The notes beneath the pieces were generated by a model. It saw nothing but the letters and a program-made list of their open reading frames with translations. It was not told where the DNA came from and ran no database searches. From Cohnella sp. WQ 127256 (GTDB lineage Bacteria; Bacillota; Bacilli; Paenibacillales; Paenibacillaceae): a stretch of DNA of 64,000 nucleotides. The translations under genes were made by a program, and so were the position numbers. Below are positions 44,758 through 53,973 of this stretch, one piece after another. Location: the NCBI RefSeq assembly GCF_024519285.1, contig NZ_JAMZCY010000001.1:1612001-1676000 (forward strand). Reading direction: 5' to 3'. Numbering within the stretch: position 1 is the stretch's first letter; each line of letters begins with the position of its first letter.

Positions 44758-47157
44758 TTACCGTGATGACGTACTCCAATTTCCTCCGTTTATACGTTCA
44801 TGGACGCTACCATCAGGCAATTCAATACGTGCGGGTATACCTTCCGGACTACATAACGTGAGGTTAAAATATCCATTATCCTCTTTGCGCCAAGCGACCT
44901 GCACATCACCTACGGGTGTTGCCACCGTGCCCTCTGCCCAAGTGAGGCTACCTGTAATCGGCTTAATAAGAATTCCGCGGTAACCGTTATCAGCTGGCTG
45001 TACTCCGAGAATTTGATTCGTAAATTCATAGATCGGAACAGCTCCCCAGCCATGGCAGTCGCTTCTTTGCGATACCGGATCCTCGACCCAAGTCGTTAAT
45101 CCCTGCGCGGCAAGCTTTCTCCAGATGTCCCACAGCTCGAAGGATCGTTCATATCTCCCCGTCTTCTCTAAAGAACGGAACAAGAAAAACGACATCGCGT
45201 ACGAGACAGTAGGCAAGTGTTGATTGAGCAGCATGCGATCCATCAGCTGGCTTGCTTCTTCTCCCTCGATCGTTTCAGAAAGCACCCCCCAGATTTGTGC
45301 ATGCTGAGAATATAATCCTGTACCTGGACCATCCTCAAACATTCGTTCCTCCTCAGACCAGCAATGCTGCCGAACTGCACTCTTAATGATTTCGGAACGG
45401 GATATGTATTCCTCCGCTGTGGAGTGACGCCCGACCTGTAGGTTAAGATCCGCTGCCGTCTGAAGAGCACTTACATAAATAAGACTATAATAAGTTAGAG
45501 GACCGCTCTCATTCGCTGTGGGTATACCTTGACTATGACGCCATTCCTCTACCCAATCCACGAAGGACCATACTTCCGCAGGTAATTTACCGACCAGACC
45601 ATTCTCAATGACTTGAGCATCAAACCAACCCAAGATCGCATCAATCGTTGATAAATATTTGCGAACAAGCGACAGGTCTCCGAAATAGCGATAATGGTCT
45701 GCAACCATCATGATCCAGTACACAGAAAAGCCAGGAATAACTTGCGGATACAGAGATGGATAGCGACTCTGAATCATGCCGTCCGGCATAAGTGAGCTAT
45801 GAAAGTCGAAAATGGCTTTCCTGGCGAGTCGGTCATCCGCACTAAGCTGGAATGTAAAAAGGGCCTGCAGACGAGTATCCATAATATATTGAAGCTGCTC
45901 GTAATAGGGACAATCTTCGTACGTTTCGTGCATGCACCTTTTCAGTGTGTTGATGCTGATATCCCATAAGGGAGTGAATGATTCGTCAGAGCATTGGAAC
46001 GTAGCTTTCACTTTCAAGGGGTAACCCGTCTCCCGATAGTTGAAGCGGTGCAGACGAAGCTCTTGCTCCTGTGCTTCAATCGTCAGTTTGACGTATCGGA
46101 ACGTACGAAACTCGAAAGGTTCATAACATTCCAGCTGACCCCGCTCAACATTCCCTACCCCTGCTGCAACATAGAGATCTTTCTCCCCATATAGTTGACG
46201 ACCATTGGGATCATCGCGAATATCTTTGTTTCTCCTGATCGTCGATTCCGGCTCCTTCTCATAGCACTCTGAGCATAGAATCTCAATATTTGCAGCCTTT
46301 CCTCCAGAAATCTCTAGAGTTAAATAACCTGTCAGCAATTCCCCAGCATCAAGCTCAACCACGAACTTTTCTCCGGGTGCAACGACCCAGAACTGCGATT
46401 CTGTTGGATTGCTTAACAAATGGAACACAGGCTCGGCCTTTGACGAGCTTATGCGTTTAACGCCCACAAATCCTCTCTCATGTTCATACAAGGCTGGAAT
46501 CGTCCTTGGAGCAAGTGGCCACGGGGTTAATTGTCCGAATAGGGGATCCATGATATTCGAGACAATAACGGACGGCTTCCATCCCATTGCGACATCTTGA
46601 TTCCGCTGCCATCCGAACGGTAGCTTCTCACCGTCCACACGCTCTGTTCCACCAACGTAGAGAGTTTCCTGCTCGCCCGATTCAAATCGAATTGCATGAT
46701 CTACTAAACATTCCCACTGTTCATCACTAGAAAGGCAAATGGTTGCGTTACCATTTTGTTGCGTTAAAATACCTTCGAATAAGAGAGCGCCCTTGTTTGA
46801 TCTCCAAACCGATGCGGGTCCTCCATCTCCTAGGCGGAATGGTTCACAGGGGGTGTAATGAACAACCTTGACCGCCAATGTATTTAGTCCAGTAACTAGC
46901 AGATTCGTCAAGTCAACCGTTTCATAATAATGAGTAAACCGGTCTCCCTTAGAAGGGCCAACACTCGCTGACACGCCGTTTAGATATAACCGATAACGGC
47001 TGTCAGCGGATATGTGAGACACAAGCTTAGCGGATTCAATATCCGTTACGGTGAAGCTTCTACGAAAATAAACAATTTCATGTTTTCCTTCGATCAGAGT
47101 TGTCGGTTCTCCCGAACTCCATATCCATTTGGCTTGCCATTCTGATCTGTTGCTCAT
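44758..47157 (-). CDS. GH78 alpha-L-rhamnosidase-like glycoside hydrolase
   Basis: A 799-residue enzyme with no signal peptide, so probably cytoplasmic and acting on imported oligosaccharides. An N-terminal beta-sandwich (AKLVSHISADSRYRLYLNGVSASVGPSKGDRF) is followed by an (alpha/alpha)6 barrel with the GH78 acid motif region YEDCPYYEQLQYIMD and WSFVDWVEEWR. A C-terminal beta domain includes GYRGILIKPITGSLTWAEGTVATPVG. The start has GGAGG upstream, 17 bases after the LacI stop. Its coding sequence contains a second copy of the LacI operator. Confidence 0.88.
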   Translation of the reverse strand: MSNRSEWQAKWIWSSGEPTTLIEGKHEIVYFRRSFTVTDIESAKLVSHISADSRYRLYLNGVSASVGPSKGDRFTHYYETVDLTNLLVTGLNTLAVKVVHYTPCEPFRLGDGGPASVWRSNKGALLFEGILTQQNGNATICLSSDEQWECLVDHAIRFESGEQETLYVGGTERVDGEKLPFGWQRNQDVAMGWKPSVIVSNIMDPLFGQLTPWPLAPRTIPALYEHERGFVGVKRISSSKAEPVFHLLSNPTESQFWVVAPGEKFVVELDAGELLTGYLTLEISGGKAANIEILCSECYEKEPESTIRRNKDIRDDPNGRQLYGEKDLYVAAGVGNVERGQLECYEPFEFRTFRYVKLTIEAQEQELRLHRFNYRETGYPLKVKATFQCSDESFTPLWDISINTLKRCMHETYEDCPYYEQLQYIMDTRLQALFTFQLSADDRLARKAIFDFHSSLMPDGMIQSRYPSLYPQVIPGFSVYWIMMVADHYRYFGDLSLVRKYLSTIDAILGWFDAQVIENGLVGKLPAEVWSFVDWVEEWRHSQGIPTANESGPLTYYSLIYVSALQTAADLNLQVGRHSTAEEYISRSEIIKSAVRQHCWSEEERMFEDGPGTGLYSQHAQIWGVLSETIEGEEASQLMDRMLLNQHLPTVSYAMSFFLFRSLEKTGRYERSFELWDIWRKLAAQGLTTWVEDPVSQRSDCHGWGAVPIYEFTNQILGVQPADNGYRGILIKPITGSLTWAEGTVATPVGDVQVAWRKEDNGYFNLTLCSPEGIPARIELPDGSVHERINGGNWSTSSR
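46737..46756. promoter_or_regulatory. Second LacI-type operator, inside the GH78 coding region
   Basis: The 20 bases are identical to the operator upstream of lacI (core ATGGTTGCGTTACCAT) and lie about 400 bases into the GH78 gene, over codons for QNGNATIC. Repressor bound here could block elongation or loop to the upstream site about 1.5 kb away. Confidence 0.6.
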
Positions 47158-47173
47158 GTATTTCCTCCGGCTG

Positions 47174-48205
47174 CTATAGTAAAGGGCCTGTGCTTTCGTT
47201 TACTTGCAGTGTACAATTAACCATTTGCCTTACAGTATCCTCCTTCCCATTAATCAAATCAATCAGCAGTTCCGCTGATAACTCCCCTAATTGGTAACGG
47301 GGGTGTGCTACCGTCGTCATTCTTGGATAGCTGTGCTTAGCAATGTCGTTCCCGTCTACACCGATAATAGATATCTCCTCCGGGATCTTAATCCTCATCC
47401 GATGAGCTGCCTGAAGTGCTCCTACAGCTAATACATCATTAGCAGCGAAGATAGCTGTTGGCCTTGGAATGGCTCGGAGTAAGGAATACGCGGCCTCTTC
47501 TGCCACCCGGACATCTTCCTTCTCAATAAGTGCGACGTGATCCGTGTTAAGCTGAATCCCCTTATTCGCTTGAGCATCTCTGTAAGCTCGAAAACGATCA
47601 ATCCAAACATTCGCATCCCTATTCAAGTTCAAGTGCGCAATGACTTCGTGTCCTAATTCGTGGAGATGCTCCATCGCCAAAGTTCCTGCCATATAGTTAT
47701 CGATCAGAATCGATGGAAGTAACGTCTGCTTAGGGAAAGGATCCACGAGCACGAACGGAACAGTTTGCTTTCGGTTCTCATTAATCTCTTCTAGTTCTCT
47801 GAACAGCTGCTCTTGCAGAGCAATAGAGTCGAACTCTAGAGAGGTAAAGATCATACCATCCACTCGTTGCTCCAATAATAGGTTGACATTACTCTTAGCA
47901 CTCTCATAGTCCATGGCGTTGCAAATAATAATACTCTTCCCAAGCTGCCTTGCTTTGGTCTCTACTCCTAGAATGAATTCTGAAAAGTAAGGATTAGCAA
48001 TATTGGACAGCAGTACCCCAATAATATTCGTACGATTGGTCACCAGACTTCGCGCAATATTGTTAGGAGAGTAATTTAATTGCTTGATCGCACGTTCTAC
48101 TTTCAAACGAGTCCTTTCCTTAACGGATTGAGGATAGTTAATTACTCGCGAGACCGTGATCGGAGCAACTCCTGCCAATTGTGCTACATCTTTTAAGGTT
48201 ACCAT
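47174..48205 (-). CDS. LacI-family repressor of the polysaccharide operon
   Basis: A 343-residue LacI regulator: N-terminal HTH (VTLKDVAQLAGVAPITVSRVINYPQSVKERT) with hinge NYSPNNIARSL, then a sugar-binding domain (NIIGVLLSNIANPYFSEFILGVE, FAANDVLAVGALQAA, ISIIGVDGNDI). It heads the operon lacI-GH78-SBP-permeases-glycosidase, so it controls itself and all of them. The ribosome-binding site GGAGAAG is close to ATG. Confidence 0.93.
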   Translation of the reverse strand: MVTLKDVAQLAGVAPITVSRVINYPQSVKERTRLKVERAIKQLNYSPNNIARSLVTNRTNIIGVLLSNIANPYFSEFILGVETKARQLGKSIIICNAMDYESAKSNVNLLLEQRVDGMIFTSLEFDSIALQEQLFRELEEINENRKQTVPFVLVDPFPKQTLLPSILIDNYMAGTLAMEHLHELGHEVIAHLNLNRDANVWIDRFRAYRDAQANKGIQLNTDHVALIEKEDVRVAEEAAYSLLRAIPRPTAIFAANDVLAVGALQAAHRMRIKIPEEISIIGVDGNDIAKHSYPRMTTVAHPRYQLGELSAELLIDLINGKEDTVRQMVNCTLQVNESTGPLL

Positions 48206-48221
48206 TTGTCTTCTCCATTCA

Positions 48222-48241
48222 AAATGGTTGCGTTACCATTT
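48222..48241 (-). promoter_or_regulatory. LacI-type operator upstream of the operon
   Basis: A near-palindrome ATGGTTGCGTTACCAT with flanking A/T, 17 bases before the lacI start. Identical 20-bp copy at 46737-46756. Confidence 0.75.
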
Positions 48242-48370
48242 CAATATAAACAATTAATTTGGAAAATTCAAGTCCCTTTATTCGAAAATATTTTTTTCCT
48301 CCTCTCACCCGATTAAAAGCTCGGCTAGTAAGCGAAGAAACCGCCCGACTAGTCTTCGGACGGTCCCCGG

Positions 48371-48407
48371 AAAAACGGCGCAGGGATTGTTGAACCCGTC
48401 TTGCGCC
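48371..48407 (-). terminator. Terminator behind the gene remnant
   Basis: On the minus strand GGCGCA and TGCGCC arms with further internal pairing, followed by GTTTTT. It lies about 15 bases after the remnant stop codon. Confidence 0.7.
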
Positions 48408-48421
48408 TCGGTGTCTAATGG

Positions 48422-48665
48422 TTATTTGCCGTTGATTGCTCTAAACTCCTCAAGCATCTCTTGCATAGCTTTGTCATAAGTTTTGCATATCCGCATACGC
48501 ATTCAGTTTAATCGGATAACTTAGCATATAGGATTTCAAATTGTGTGGCGGAGTTGGCGCATAAGCGAATGCCTTACTCGTCCATTGTCTAGGAGCAAAA
48601 TAGTCAATCAGACCGTAGTAAGATGCTCCTTTACCATCAGCTGTCGTCTTTCCCGTACTAATCGC
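48422..48665 (-). pseudogene. C-terminal remnant of a secreted or binding-protein-like gene with a frameshift
   Basis: Minus-strand translation gives TTADGKGASYYGLIDYFAPR... in one frame. A single-base shift near 48480 then leads into YDKAMQEMLEEFRAINGK and a stop. The C-terminal stretch resembles the end of an extracellular solute-binding protein, but this is only an impression. The remnant begins four bases after the MerR-TipAS stop codon and keeps its own terminator, as if a deletion fused it to that gene. Confidence 0.55.
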
Positions 48666-48668
48666 TGC

Positions 48669-49430
48669 TTAATCGTTCTCAGTATAGATCAATATAGCAT
48701 CTCTAAGAAACATAGCTACTCCGGGCTGATCCTTATCGTAATAAGAGGTGAACCGTTCGTCCTCCACGTACATTTGAGCAACACCAGCATGAGCTTCTTT
48801 GCTATAGCTTGCCCAGTAGAAGCTTAACCATTGACGGTGAAGATGTGCGGCTTTCTGTGCGAGATCACCAGCCGAATCTCCTGTCACGAAAGCTTCCGCC
48901 AACACGTTGTGAATTTCGGCAGCTAATTGTTCGACTTCCGCGTATTGCTTCTCCGTCATGCCTTTAATTTTATCATTCGATTGATCGATTTGATCCGCAC
49001 CGTACTTCGCTCGGATTTCTTCACCGTATTGCTTCTCATTGTCCGCGATTAGCTGCTTTTTGAAGCCTTCGAACCTTTGTTCATCGCTCATCGATTGACT
49101 TCCCTCTCTCTGTAATAATGTCAAATCAATATTGGCGATAAGTGTGTCTAGCTGCTCCCGTTTCTCAAGTAGCTTAACGCGATGCTCCCTAAGGGCAATA
49201 TCCGCATCAAAGGCTGGGGAAGTCAACAAAGCTTTAATGTCCTCCAAGCCTACGCCAAGTTCACGATAGAACAGGATCTGCTGCAACTGATTAACCTCTT
49301 TCTGCCCATAGATTCGATACCCTGACGAATTGATTCTAGCCGGCTTTAGAATGCCAATTTCATCATAGTACCTGAGCGTTCGAGTACTTACGCCTGCCAG
49401 AAGGCCAAGCTTCTGTACTGTATATTCCAT
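48669..49430 (-). CDS. MerR-family regulator with TipAS antibiotic-binding domain
   Basis: A 253-residue regulator: MerR HTH (MEYTVQKLGLLAGVSTRTLRYYDEIGILKPARINSSGYRIYGQKEVNQLQQILFYRELG), a coiled-coil dimerisation helix (about 75-115) and a C-terminal TipAS-like helical domain (about 125-250) with ending GVAMFLRDAILIYTEND. TipAS domains bind thiopeptide-type antibiotics. The ATG at 49430 has AGGAGG upstream. A MerR-type 19-base-spacer promoter precedes it, so it probably activates itself. Confidence 0.9.
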   Translation of the reverse strand: MEYTVQKLGLLAGVSTRTLRYYDEIGILKPARINSSGYRIYGQKEVNQLQQILFYRELGVGLEDIKALLTSPAFDADIALREHRVKLLEKREQLDTLIANIDLTLLQREGSQSMSDEQRFEGFKKQLIADNEKQYGEEIRAKYGADQIDQSNDKIKGMTEKQYAEVEQLAAEIHNVLAEAFVTGDSAGDLAQKAAHLHRQWLSFYWASYSKEAHAGVAQMYVEDERFTSYYDKDQPGVAMFLRDAILIYTEND

Positions 49431-49446
49431 GTTTGTGCCTCCTGAC

Positions 49447-49477
49447 AAAATAAGCGTACTCCTTTCCGCAACGTCAA
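49447..49477 (-). promoter_or_regulatory. MerR-type promoter with 19-base spacer
   Basis: On the minus strand TTGACG (49477-49472) and TATTTT (49452-49447) are separated by 19 bases, the long spacing that MerR activators correct by DNA distortion. Confidence 0.5.
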
Positions 49478-49491
49478 TGTCAAGCGCAAGT

Positions 49492-50292
49492 TCATTTTAC
49501 AGCTTTAATAACAGAGGAAACGATGTAATCCTCGATGTTAACTCCCTCAACCCAATCCTTGATAAACACTCTCGACTCGTCTTTAGGTTCGATAGCAATG
49601 TCCTTAAACCCACTATTTATCAACATTTGTTCAATCTCTCCGATGGAGGATGCACCTGAGACACAGCTGGCCAGGGCATCCATATCTTGTTTGATAAGTT
49701 CTGGTAGCACAGCAGTCGTAACAACATCCGAAATAGCCAATCTACCTCCAACCTTTAATATCCGATAAGCTTCATTGAATACTTGCTGCTTATCTGGTGA
49801 GAGATTAATTACACAGTTGGAGATAATGACATGAACACTTTGATCAGCGATAGGCAGGTGCTCAATTTCCCCTAAACGGAACTCCGTATTCTGATATCCA
49901 CTTTTTAAGGCATTTCCACGAGCTTTGCTTATCATTTCTGGAGTCATATCCACCCCAATAACCTTTCCGGTCTCTCCAACCTGCCTCGAAGCCAAGAAAC
50001 TATCGAAACCGCCGCCGCTGCCAAGATCCACAACAACTTCTCCTCGCTGAAGAGAGGCAATTGCTTGCGGATTCCCACAACCAAGTCCAAGGTTCGCTCC
50101 TACCGGCACAACAGTTAACTCTTCTTCCGAATAACCAAGCTTTGAAGACATCTGATCAACAGAAGGGGATGACTCCTTACAGCAGATTACTGGTTCACAA
50201 CAGCTATCTGATGATGTATCCTGCAAAGCAATTTTCTTGTAACGATTCCTGACGTGCTGACGAATTTCATCATTTTCTACTTCGTTCATCAT
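49492..50292 (-). CDS. arsM: Arsenite S-adenosylmethionine methyltransferase
   Basis: A 266-residue class I methyltransferase. SAM site [20 protein letters not shown]. The three As(III)-binding Cys are in the usual places: [17 protein letters not shown] and LASCVSGA. An extra N-terminal Cys cluster (SCCEPVICC) may bind As(III). ArsM makes methylated, partly volatile arsenicals. Its start touches the arsR stop, so the two are co-transcribed and induced by arsenite. Confidence 0.93.
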   Translation of the reverse strand: MMNEVENDEIRQHVRNRYKKIALQDTSSDSCCEPVICCKESSPSVDQMSSKLGYSEEELTVVPVGANLGLGCGNPQAIASLQRGEVVVDLGSGGGFDSFLASRQVGETGKVIGVDMTPEMISKARGNALKSGYQNTEFRLGEIEHLPIADQSVHVIISNCVINLSPDKQQVFNEAYRILKVGGRLAISDVVTTAVLPELIKQDMDALASCVSGASSIGEIEQMLINSGFKDIAIEPKDESRVFIKDWVEGVNIEDYIVSSVIKAVK

Positions 50293-50631
50293 TTATTCGC
50301 TCCTTATGTCCTCTTTACGGAAAATACAGCACAATTCCGGTGACAGCAATCTATTTACTTCCTTATCATTAAGCTGGTAGTAGCTCCAAGTTCCTCTCGT
50401 TTCACGCAAAATGAACCCGGCATCCAGTAAAATCTTCAGATGATACGAAAGCTTGGATTGAGGCATGTCGATCCATTCGCATAGATCGCATACACAAACA
50501 CTCCCTCGCTGAGTAAGCTCGTACATGATTTGTAGACGTTTCTCGTCCGCGAGTGCCTTGAACTTTTTTTCGTATATCGTGAAATCAACTGTTTCCGTTG
50601 GCTGACTATACATGGGAAGATCTTTGACCAT
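50293..50631 (-). CDS. arsR: ArsR-family arsenite-responsive repressor
   Basis: A 112-residue winged-helix repressor with the As(III)-sensing motif CVCDLC at the start of the DNA-recognition region and KLSYHLKILLDAGFI. A further Cys pair lies near the C-terminus (LCCIF). The ATG at 50631 is ten bases from AAAGGAG; the longer frame starts inside that site. It represses arsRM from the palindrome at 50679-50698. Confidence 0.92.
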   Translation of the reverse strand: MVKDLPMYSQPTETVDFTIYEKKFKALADEKRLQIMYELTQRGSVCVCDLCEWIDMPQSKLSYHLKILLDAGFILRETRGTWSYYQLNDKEVNRLLSPELCCIFRKEDIRSE

Positions 50632-50678
50632 ATTTATACTGCTCCTTTTGCACAATAACTTTGGATAATTTGATTAAT

Positions 50679-50698
50679 AAATCAAATTATTTTGATTT
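50679..50698 (-). promoter_or_regulatory. ArsR operator palindrome
   Basis: A perfect palindrome, AAATCAAA-N4-TTTGATTT, about 50 bases before arsR and just downstream of a candidate -10 TATCAT / -35 TTGATT promoter on the minus strand. Confidence 0.7.
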
Positions 50699-50734
50699 AA
50701 CAATGATAGCATATCAAATTTGAATAAATCAAGA

Positions 50735-51136
50735 TTAAATCAATTTTTTTCGATGAATAGTAAACGTAGGCTCAGAGAAGCATTCTTCCCAGGACAGACA
50801 GCTACACCCTAAGCTTTTTGATAAAATAGCTTTCATCTTCAAGATTTGTTCCATTTGCTTATCAAGGTCCTCTTGCTTCTTTATCGCCATCATTCTCCAG
50901 CGCTCTGAGGGTGGAATATTAGAATCAAAGCCATCCATTAGCTGTTTAATTTCATCGATCTGAAATCCAGCGCTCTGGGCTAATTTAATCGTATCCATGC
51001 GACTAAGGATATCATCCGAGAAGCATCTTCTCCCCTTAATCCGCTCAGGTGAAGGGATTAGTCCAATCTGCTCATAATAACGAATGGCTGAGGTTGCCAC
51101 TCCGCATCTCTCTGCTACTTCCCCAATAGATAACAT
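50735..51136 (-). CDS. MerR-family regulator with C-terminal Cys motif, divergent from arsB
   Basis: A 133-residue MerR regulator: HTH (MLSIGEVAERCGVATSAIRYYEQIGLIPSPERIKGRRCFSDDIL), dimerisation helix (about 80-110) and a C-terminal Cys cluster LGCSCLSWEEC. The cluster is like SoxR-type (C-x-C-x4-C) metal or Fe-S sites but shorter. The divergent arsB promoter carries a MerR-type dyad. It probably activates arsB-arsC in response to metal(loid) or redox stress (inference). Confidence 0.85.
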   Translation of the reverse strand: MLSIGEVAERCGVATSAIRYYEQIGLIPSPERIKGRRCFSDDILSRMDTIKLAQSAGFQIDEIKQLMDGFDSNIPPSERWRMMAIKKQEDLDKQMEQILKMKAILSKSLGCSCLSWEECFSEPTFTIHRKKLI

Positions 51137-51147
51137 GATGCTCCCCC

Positions 51148-51178
51148 TTGACTTAAAGTTAACTTGAAGTTGTATGGT
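51148..51178 (+). promoter_or_regulatory. MerR-type arsB promoter
   Basis: -35 TTGACT (51148-51153) and -10 TATGGT (51173-51178) with a 19-base spacer. The spacer and -35 box hold the dyad ACTTAAAGTTAACTTGAAGT, a typical MerR-family operator. Confidence 0.75.
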
Positions 51179-51236
51179 GGAGATAAGTATAACGAATCAT
51201 GAGCGTACTGACCACTAGGGGGGCTATTAGAGAAAT

Positions 51237-52529
51237 ATGTTATTCACTGCGTTTATCGTTTTTATCGTCACCTTAGTCTTCGTCATTTGGCAGCCCAAAG
51301 GTTTGAATATAGGCTGGTCTGCATGTGGGGGTGCTGTCATTGCTCTTCTGTGCGGAGTCGTTAACTTTAACGATGTTTGGGATGTCACACACATCGTCTG
51401 GAATGCAACGCTAGCCTTTGTCGCAGTGATCTTGATCTCGCTTATTCTGGACGAGATTGGATTCTTTGAATGGGCTGCCCTTCATATGGCACGATTCGCC
51501 AAAGGAAACGGACTGTTGATGTTCTTATATGTCATTTTACTCGGTGCTGCGGTCGCTGCATTGTTCGCTAATGATGGTGCTGCATTAATCTTAACCCCAA
51601 TCGTTCTTGCCATGGTTCGTGCGTTAAAATTTGATTCCAGAATGATTCTCCCCTTCGTCATGGCTAGTGGATTCATCTCAGATACAGCATCTCTTCCACT
51701 CGTTGTCAGCAACTTGGTTAATATCGTGTCTTCAGACTTTTTCGATATTGGATTTGTACAATATGCTTCTCGTATGGTTGTTCCCACACTATTTGCCATT
51801 GCTTCAAGCCTGTTAGTCCTCTATCTGATGTTCCGCAAGAGCATTCCTAAGCAATATGACTTAAGTCAATTGAAACAACCAAGCGAAGCGATAAAAGACA
51901 TTCGTTTATTCCGATTATCTTGGGTTATTCTTTCGATGCTTCTGATTGCTTATTTAGCAAGTGAATGGATCAGCATTCCCGTATCTATCCTTGCTGGAGC
52001 AGCCGCTATTGTGTTCCTGCTTCTCGCCAGACGAAGTCAAGAAATTCATACTTGGAAGCTGGTCAAAGGTGCTCCTTGGTCGGTTGTTTCATTCTCGATT
52101 GGGATGTATGTCATCGTCTACGGATTGCGCAATGTAGGATTAACTGACAGGCTGAGTACGATCTTCGATTGGGTCGGTGATCAAGGCCTCTTCATCGCAA
52201 CTATTGGCTCAGGTTTTATCGCAGCTATACTCTCTTCGCTTATGAACAACATGCCTACAGTCATGATTGATGCTCTAGCTATTCAAGCGACGGGATCATC
52301 CGGAGTCGTTCGGGAAGCTTTCATCTACGCCAACGTCATCGGATCGGACTTGGGACCGAAAATAACGCCAATTGGCTCATTAGCAACACTGCTATGGCTC
52401 CACGTGTTGTCCACGAAAGGTGTCAAAATCAGTTGGGGCTATTATTTTAAGATCGGTATTGTACTCACAGTTCCGGTATTGTTCATCACTCTTACCAGCC
52501 TCTATTTCTGGTTGAGAATCATTGGTTAA
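51237..52529 (+). CDS. arsB: Arsenite efflux permease ArsB
   Basis: A 430-residue permease with about 12 helices of the ArsB/NhaD superfamily: [42 protein letters not shown] and [19 protein letters not shown]. It extrudes arsenite and antimonite. The ribosome-binding site is weak (AGAG). arsC follows after 33 bases, giving an arsBC operon under the MerR-type promoter rather than the ArsR operator. Confidence 0.92.
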   Translation: MLFTAFIVFIVTLVFVIWQPKGLNIGWSACGGAVIALLCGVVNFNDVWDVTHIVWNATLAFVAVILISLILDEIGFFEWAALHMARFAKGNGLLMFLYVILLGAAVAALFANDGAALILTPIVLAMVRALKFDSRMILPFVMASGFISDTASLPLVVSNLVNIVSSDFFDIGFVQYASRMVVPTLFAIASSLLVLYLMFRKSIPKQYDLSQLKQPSEAIKDIRLFRLSWVILSMLLIAYLASEWISIPVSILAGAAAIVFLLLARRSQEIHTWKLVKGAPWSVVSFSIGMYVIVYGLRNVGLTDRLSTIFDWVGDQGLFIATIGSGFIAAILSSLMNNMPTVMIDALAIQATGSSGVVREAFIYANVIGSDLGPKITPIGSLATLLWLHVLSTKGVKISWGYYFKIGIVLTVPVLFITLTSLYFWLRIIG

Positions 52530-52562
52530 CCTTAATCCATCCCTAAAGGAGCGTCATTCAAT

Positions 52563-52985
52563 ATGGCTAAACCACTCATTTATTTTCTATGTACAGGCAA
52601 TTCTTGTCGGAGTCAGATGGCGGATGGCTTCATGAATGCATTTGGTGAATACAAGTATGAAGTGAAAAGCGCTGGCTTAGAAGCTCATGGACTGAATCCT
52701 CGCGCAGTGAAGGTAATGACTGAGGTCGGTATCGACATCTCCAATAACCTCTCCAATGTTATTGACGCAAATACTTTGAATCGCTCAGCTTATGTTATAA
52801 CCCTTTGCGGTCACGCCGATGAGCACTGCCCCGTCATCTCTAATCCTAATGTGATCAAATTACACTGGGGGTTCGACGACCCCGCCAAAGCAACCGGTAC
52901 AGAAGAAGAAATCATGGAACAATTCCGAGCTGTGCGTAATTCCATTAAAACAAAAATTGAGGATTTTATTCTGGATGGCCACTAA
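52563..52985 (+). CDS. arsC: Thioredoxin-dependent arsenate reductase
   Basis: A 140-residue low-molecular-weight-phosphatase-type reductase. The P-loop [11 protein letters not shown] holds Cys10 and Cys15; the redox pair Cys82 and Cys89 is in LCGHADEHC. It reduces arsenate to arsenite for ArsB. The ribosome-binding site AAAGGAGCG is strong. A terminator follows. Confidence 0.95.
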   Translation: MAKPLIYFLCTGNSCRSQMADGFMNAFGEYKYEVKSAGLEAHGLNPRAVKVMTEVGIDISNNLSNVIDANTLNRSAYVITLCGHADEHCPVISNPNVIKLHWGFDDPAKATGTEEEIMEQFRAVRNSIKTKIEDFILDGH

Positions 52986-52989
52986 TCAA

Positions 52990-53033
52990 ACAAAGGAAAT
53001 GCACCCAATAGCAACTGGGGGCATTCCCTTTGG
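52990..53033. terminator. Bidirectional terminator after arsC
   Basis: CAAAGGAAATGCACCC and GGGGGCATTCCCTTTG arms around a short loop; it also lies just after the convergent DUF2935 gene. Confidence 0.8.
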
Positions 53034-53050
53034 TCTCTAATGCTAAAATG

Positions 53051-53869
53051 TTAATGCTGTAATTGATGAACATCTACCTTGTTACCTTCTAAATGCTGCT
53101 CAAACATATCAATGATGAAGAGAAATCTCTCTGCTTCACGAAATACATGATCCGCAAGCAAGGGATGAATAATGCTCTTAATCCGGCAAGCATTAATCAG
53201 ATCGCGAGCGGTTTGTTTAAAGTCCCGCAATGATTTCACAGACACTCGATTGTCATCAAGGAATTGATCAAGCAGCGGAACCGTCTGGGATTGCGGCTTC
53301 ATATGCTCCAAATCTTGAGCTTGAAACAATAGCTTATCAAAATCATCACTAAAGCCCCGCGCTTGTTCAACAAGCTGTCTCTCGGATGGATCTAGAAGAT
53401 GGCTAATAAATTTAGCGTGATCCGCCATAATCTTCAGGAAAAATACATTTTCAGTAATGATCGCATCGGGGAGTGGCTCTAGCTTCCCCGAATTAAGCTC
53501 CTCTAGGCGATTCCTGAAGTAAAAGGCTTCCCGACTGGTATGATCCACTAGCAAAGGAAAGTTATTCGCCCCAGGTAGTTGACATCGCAAAATGAGACCT
53601 AATATTTTCCTCTTAAATACCCATATATGAGAAGTTGCGGTATGAACCTCTGAATTAAAATGTTGAATGGTCCGAGGGTCTGTATTTGTATTAAAGCCAT
53701 TTGCTTTATTCTCAATTGCTTCAAATAAGGCATAAAACTGATTAGCCTCATTTATTAATTGGGTATCCTCACAACGAAATCCTAGCTTAAGAAATAAAGA
53801 ATGCTCCTTCATAATCCGCGACCAGAATCTAACTTCATCCAACGAACGCGCCACAAATTCAATAGACAC
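53051..53869 (-). CDS. DUF2935 (hemerythrin-like helical) protein
   Basis: A 272-residue all-helical soluble protein with two internally similar halves: EVRFWSRIMKEHSLFLKLGF and ITENVFFLKIMADHAKFISHLL. His and Glu recur within helices (HTSREAFYFRNRLE; HPLLADHVFREAERFLFIIDMFEQHL), matching DUF2935. That family is thought to bind a metal pair inside a four-helix bundle. The start is GTG behind GGGGAAG. Function unknown. Confidence 0.85.
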   Translation of the reverse strand: MSIEFVARSLDEVRFWSRIMKEHSLFLKLGFRCEDTQLINEANQFYALFEAIENKANGFNTNTDPRTIQHFNSEVHTATSHIWVFKRKILGLILRCQLPGANNFPLLVDHTSREAFYFRNRLEELNSGKLEPLPDAIITENVFFLKIMADHAKFISHLLDPSERQLVEQARGFSDDFDKLLFQAQDLEHMKPQSQTVPLLDQFLDDNRVSVKSLRDFKQTARDLINACRIKSIIHPLLADHVFREAERFLFIIDMFEQHLEGNKVDVHQLQH

Positions 53870-53973
53870 ATCGCTTCCCCTTTCACCTTAACATCAATAA
53901 CACAACATATGTGCTAAGGCTTCGATGGGTGATCGCCTATTCCAATTGAGACTTAACGGTCCGTCGGCTTTGC

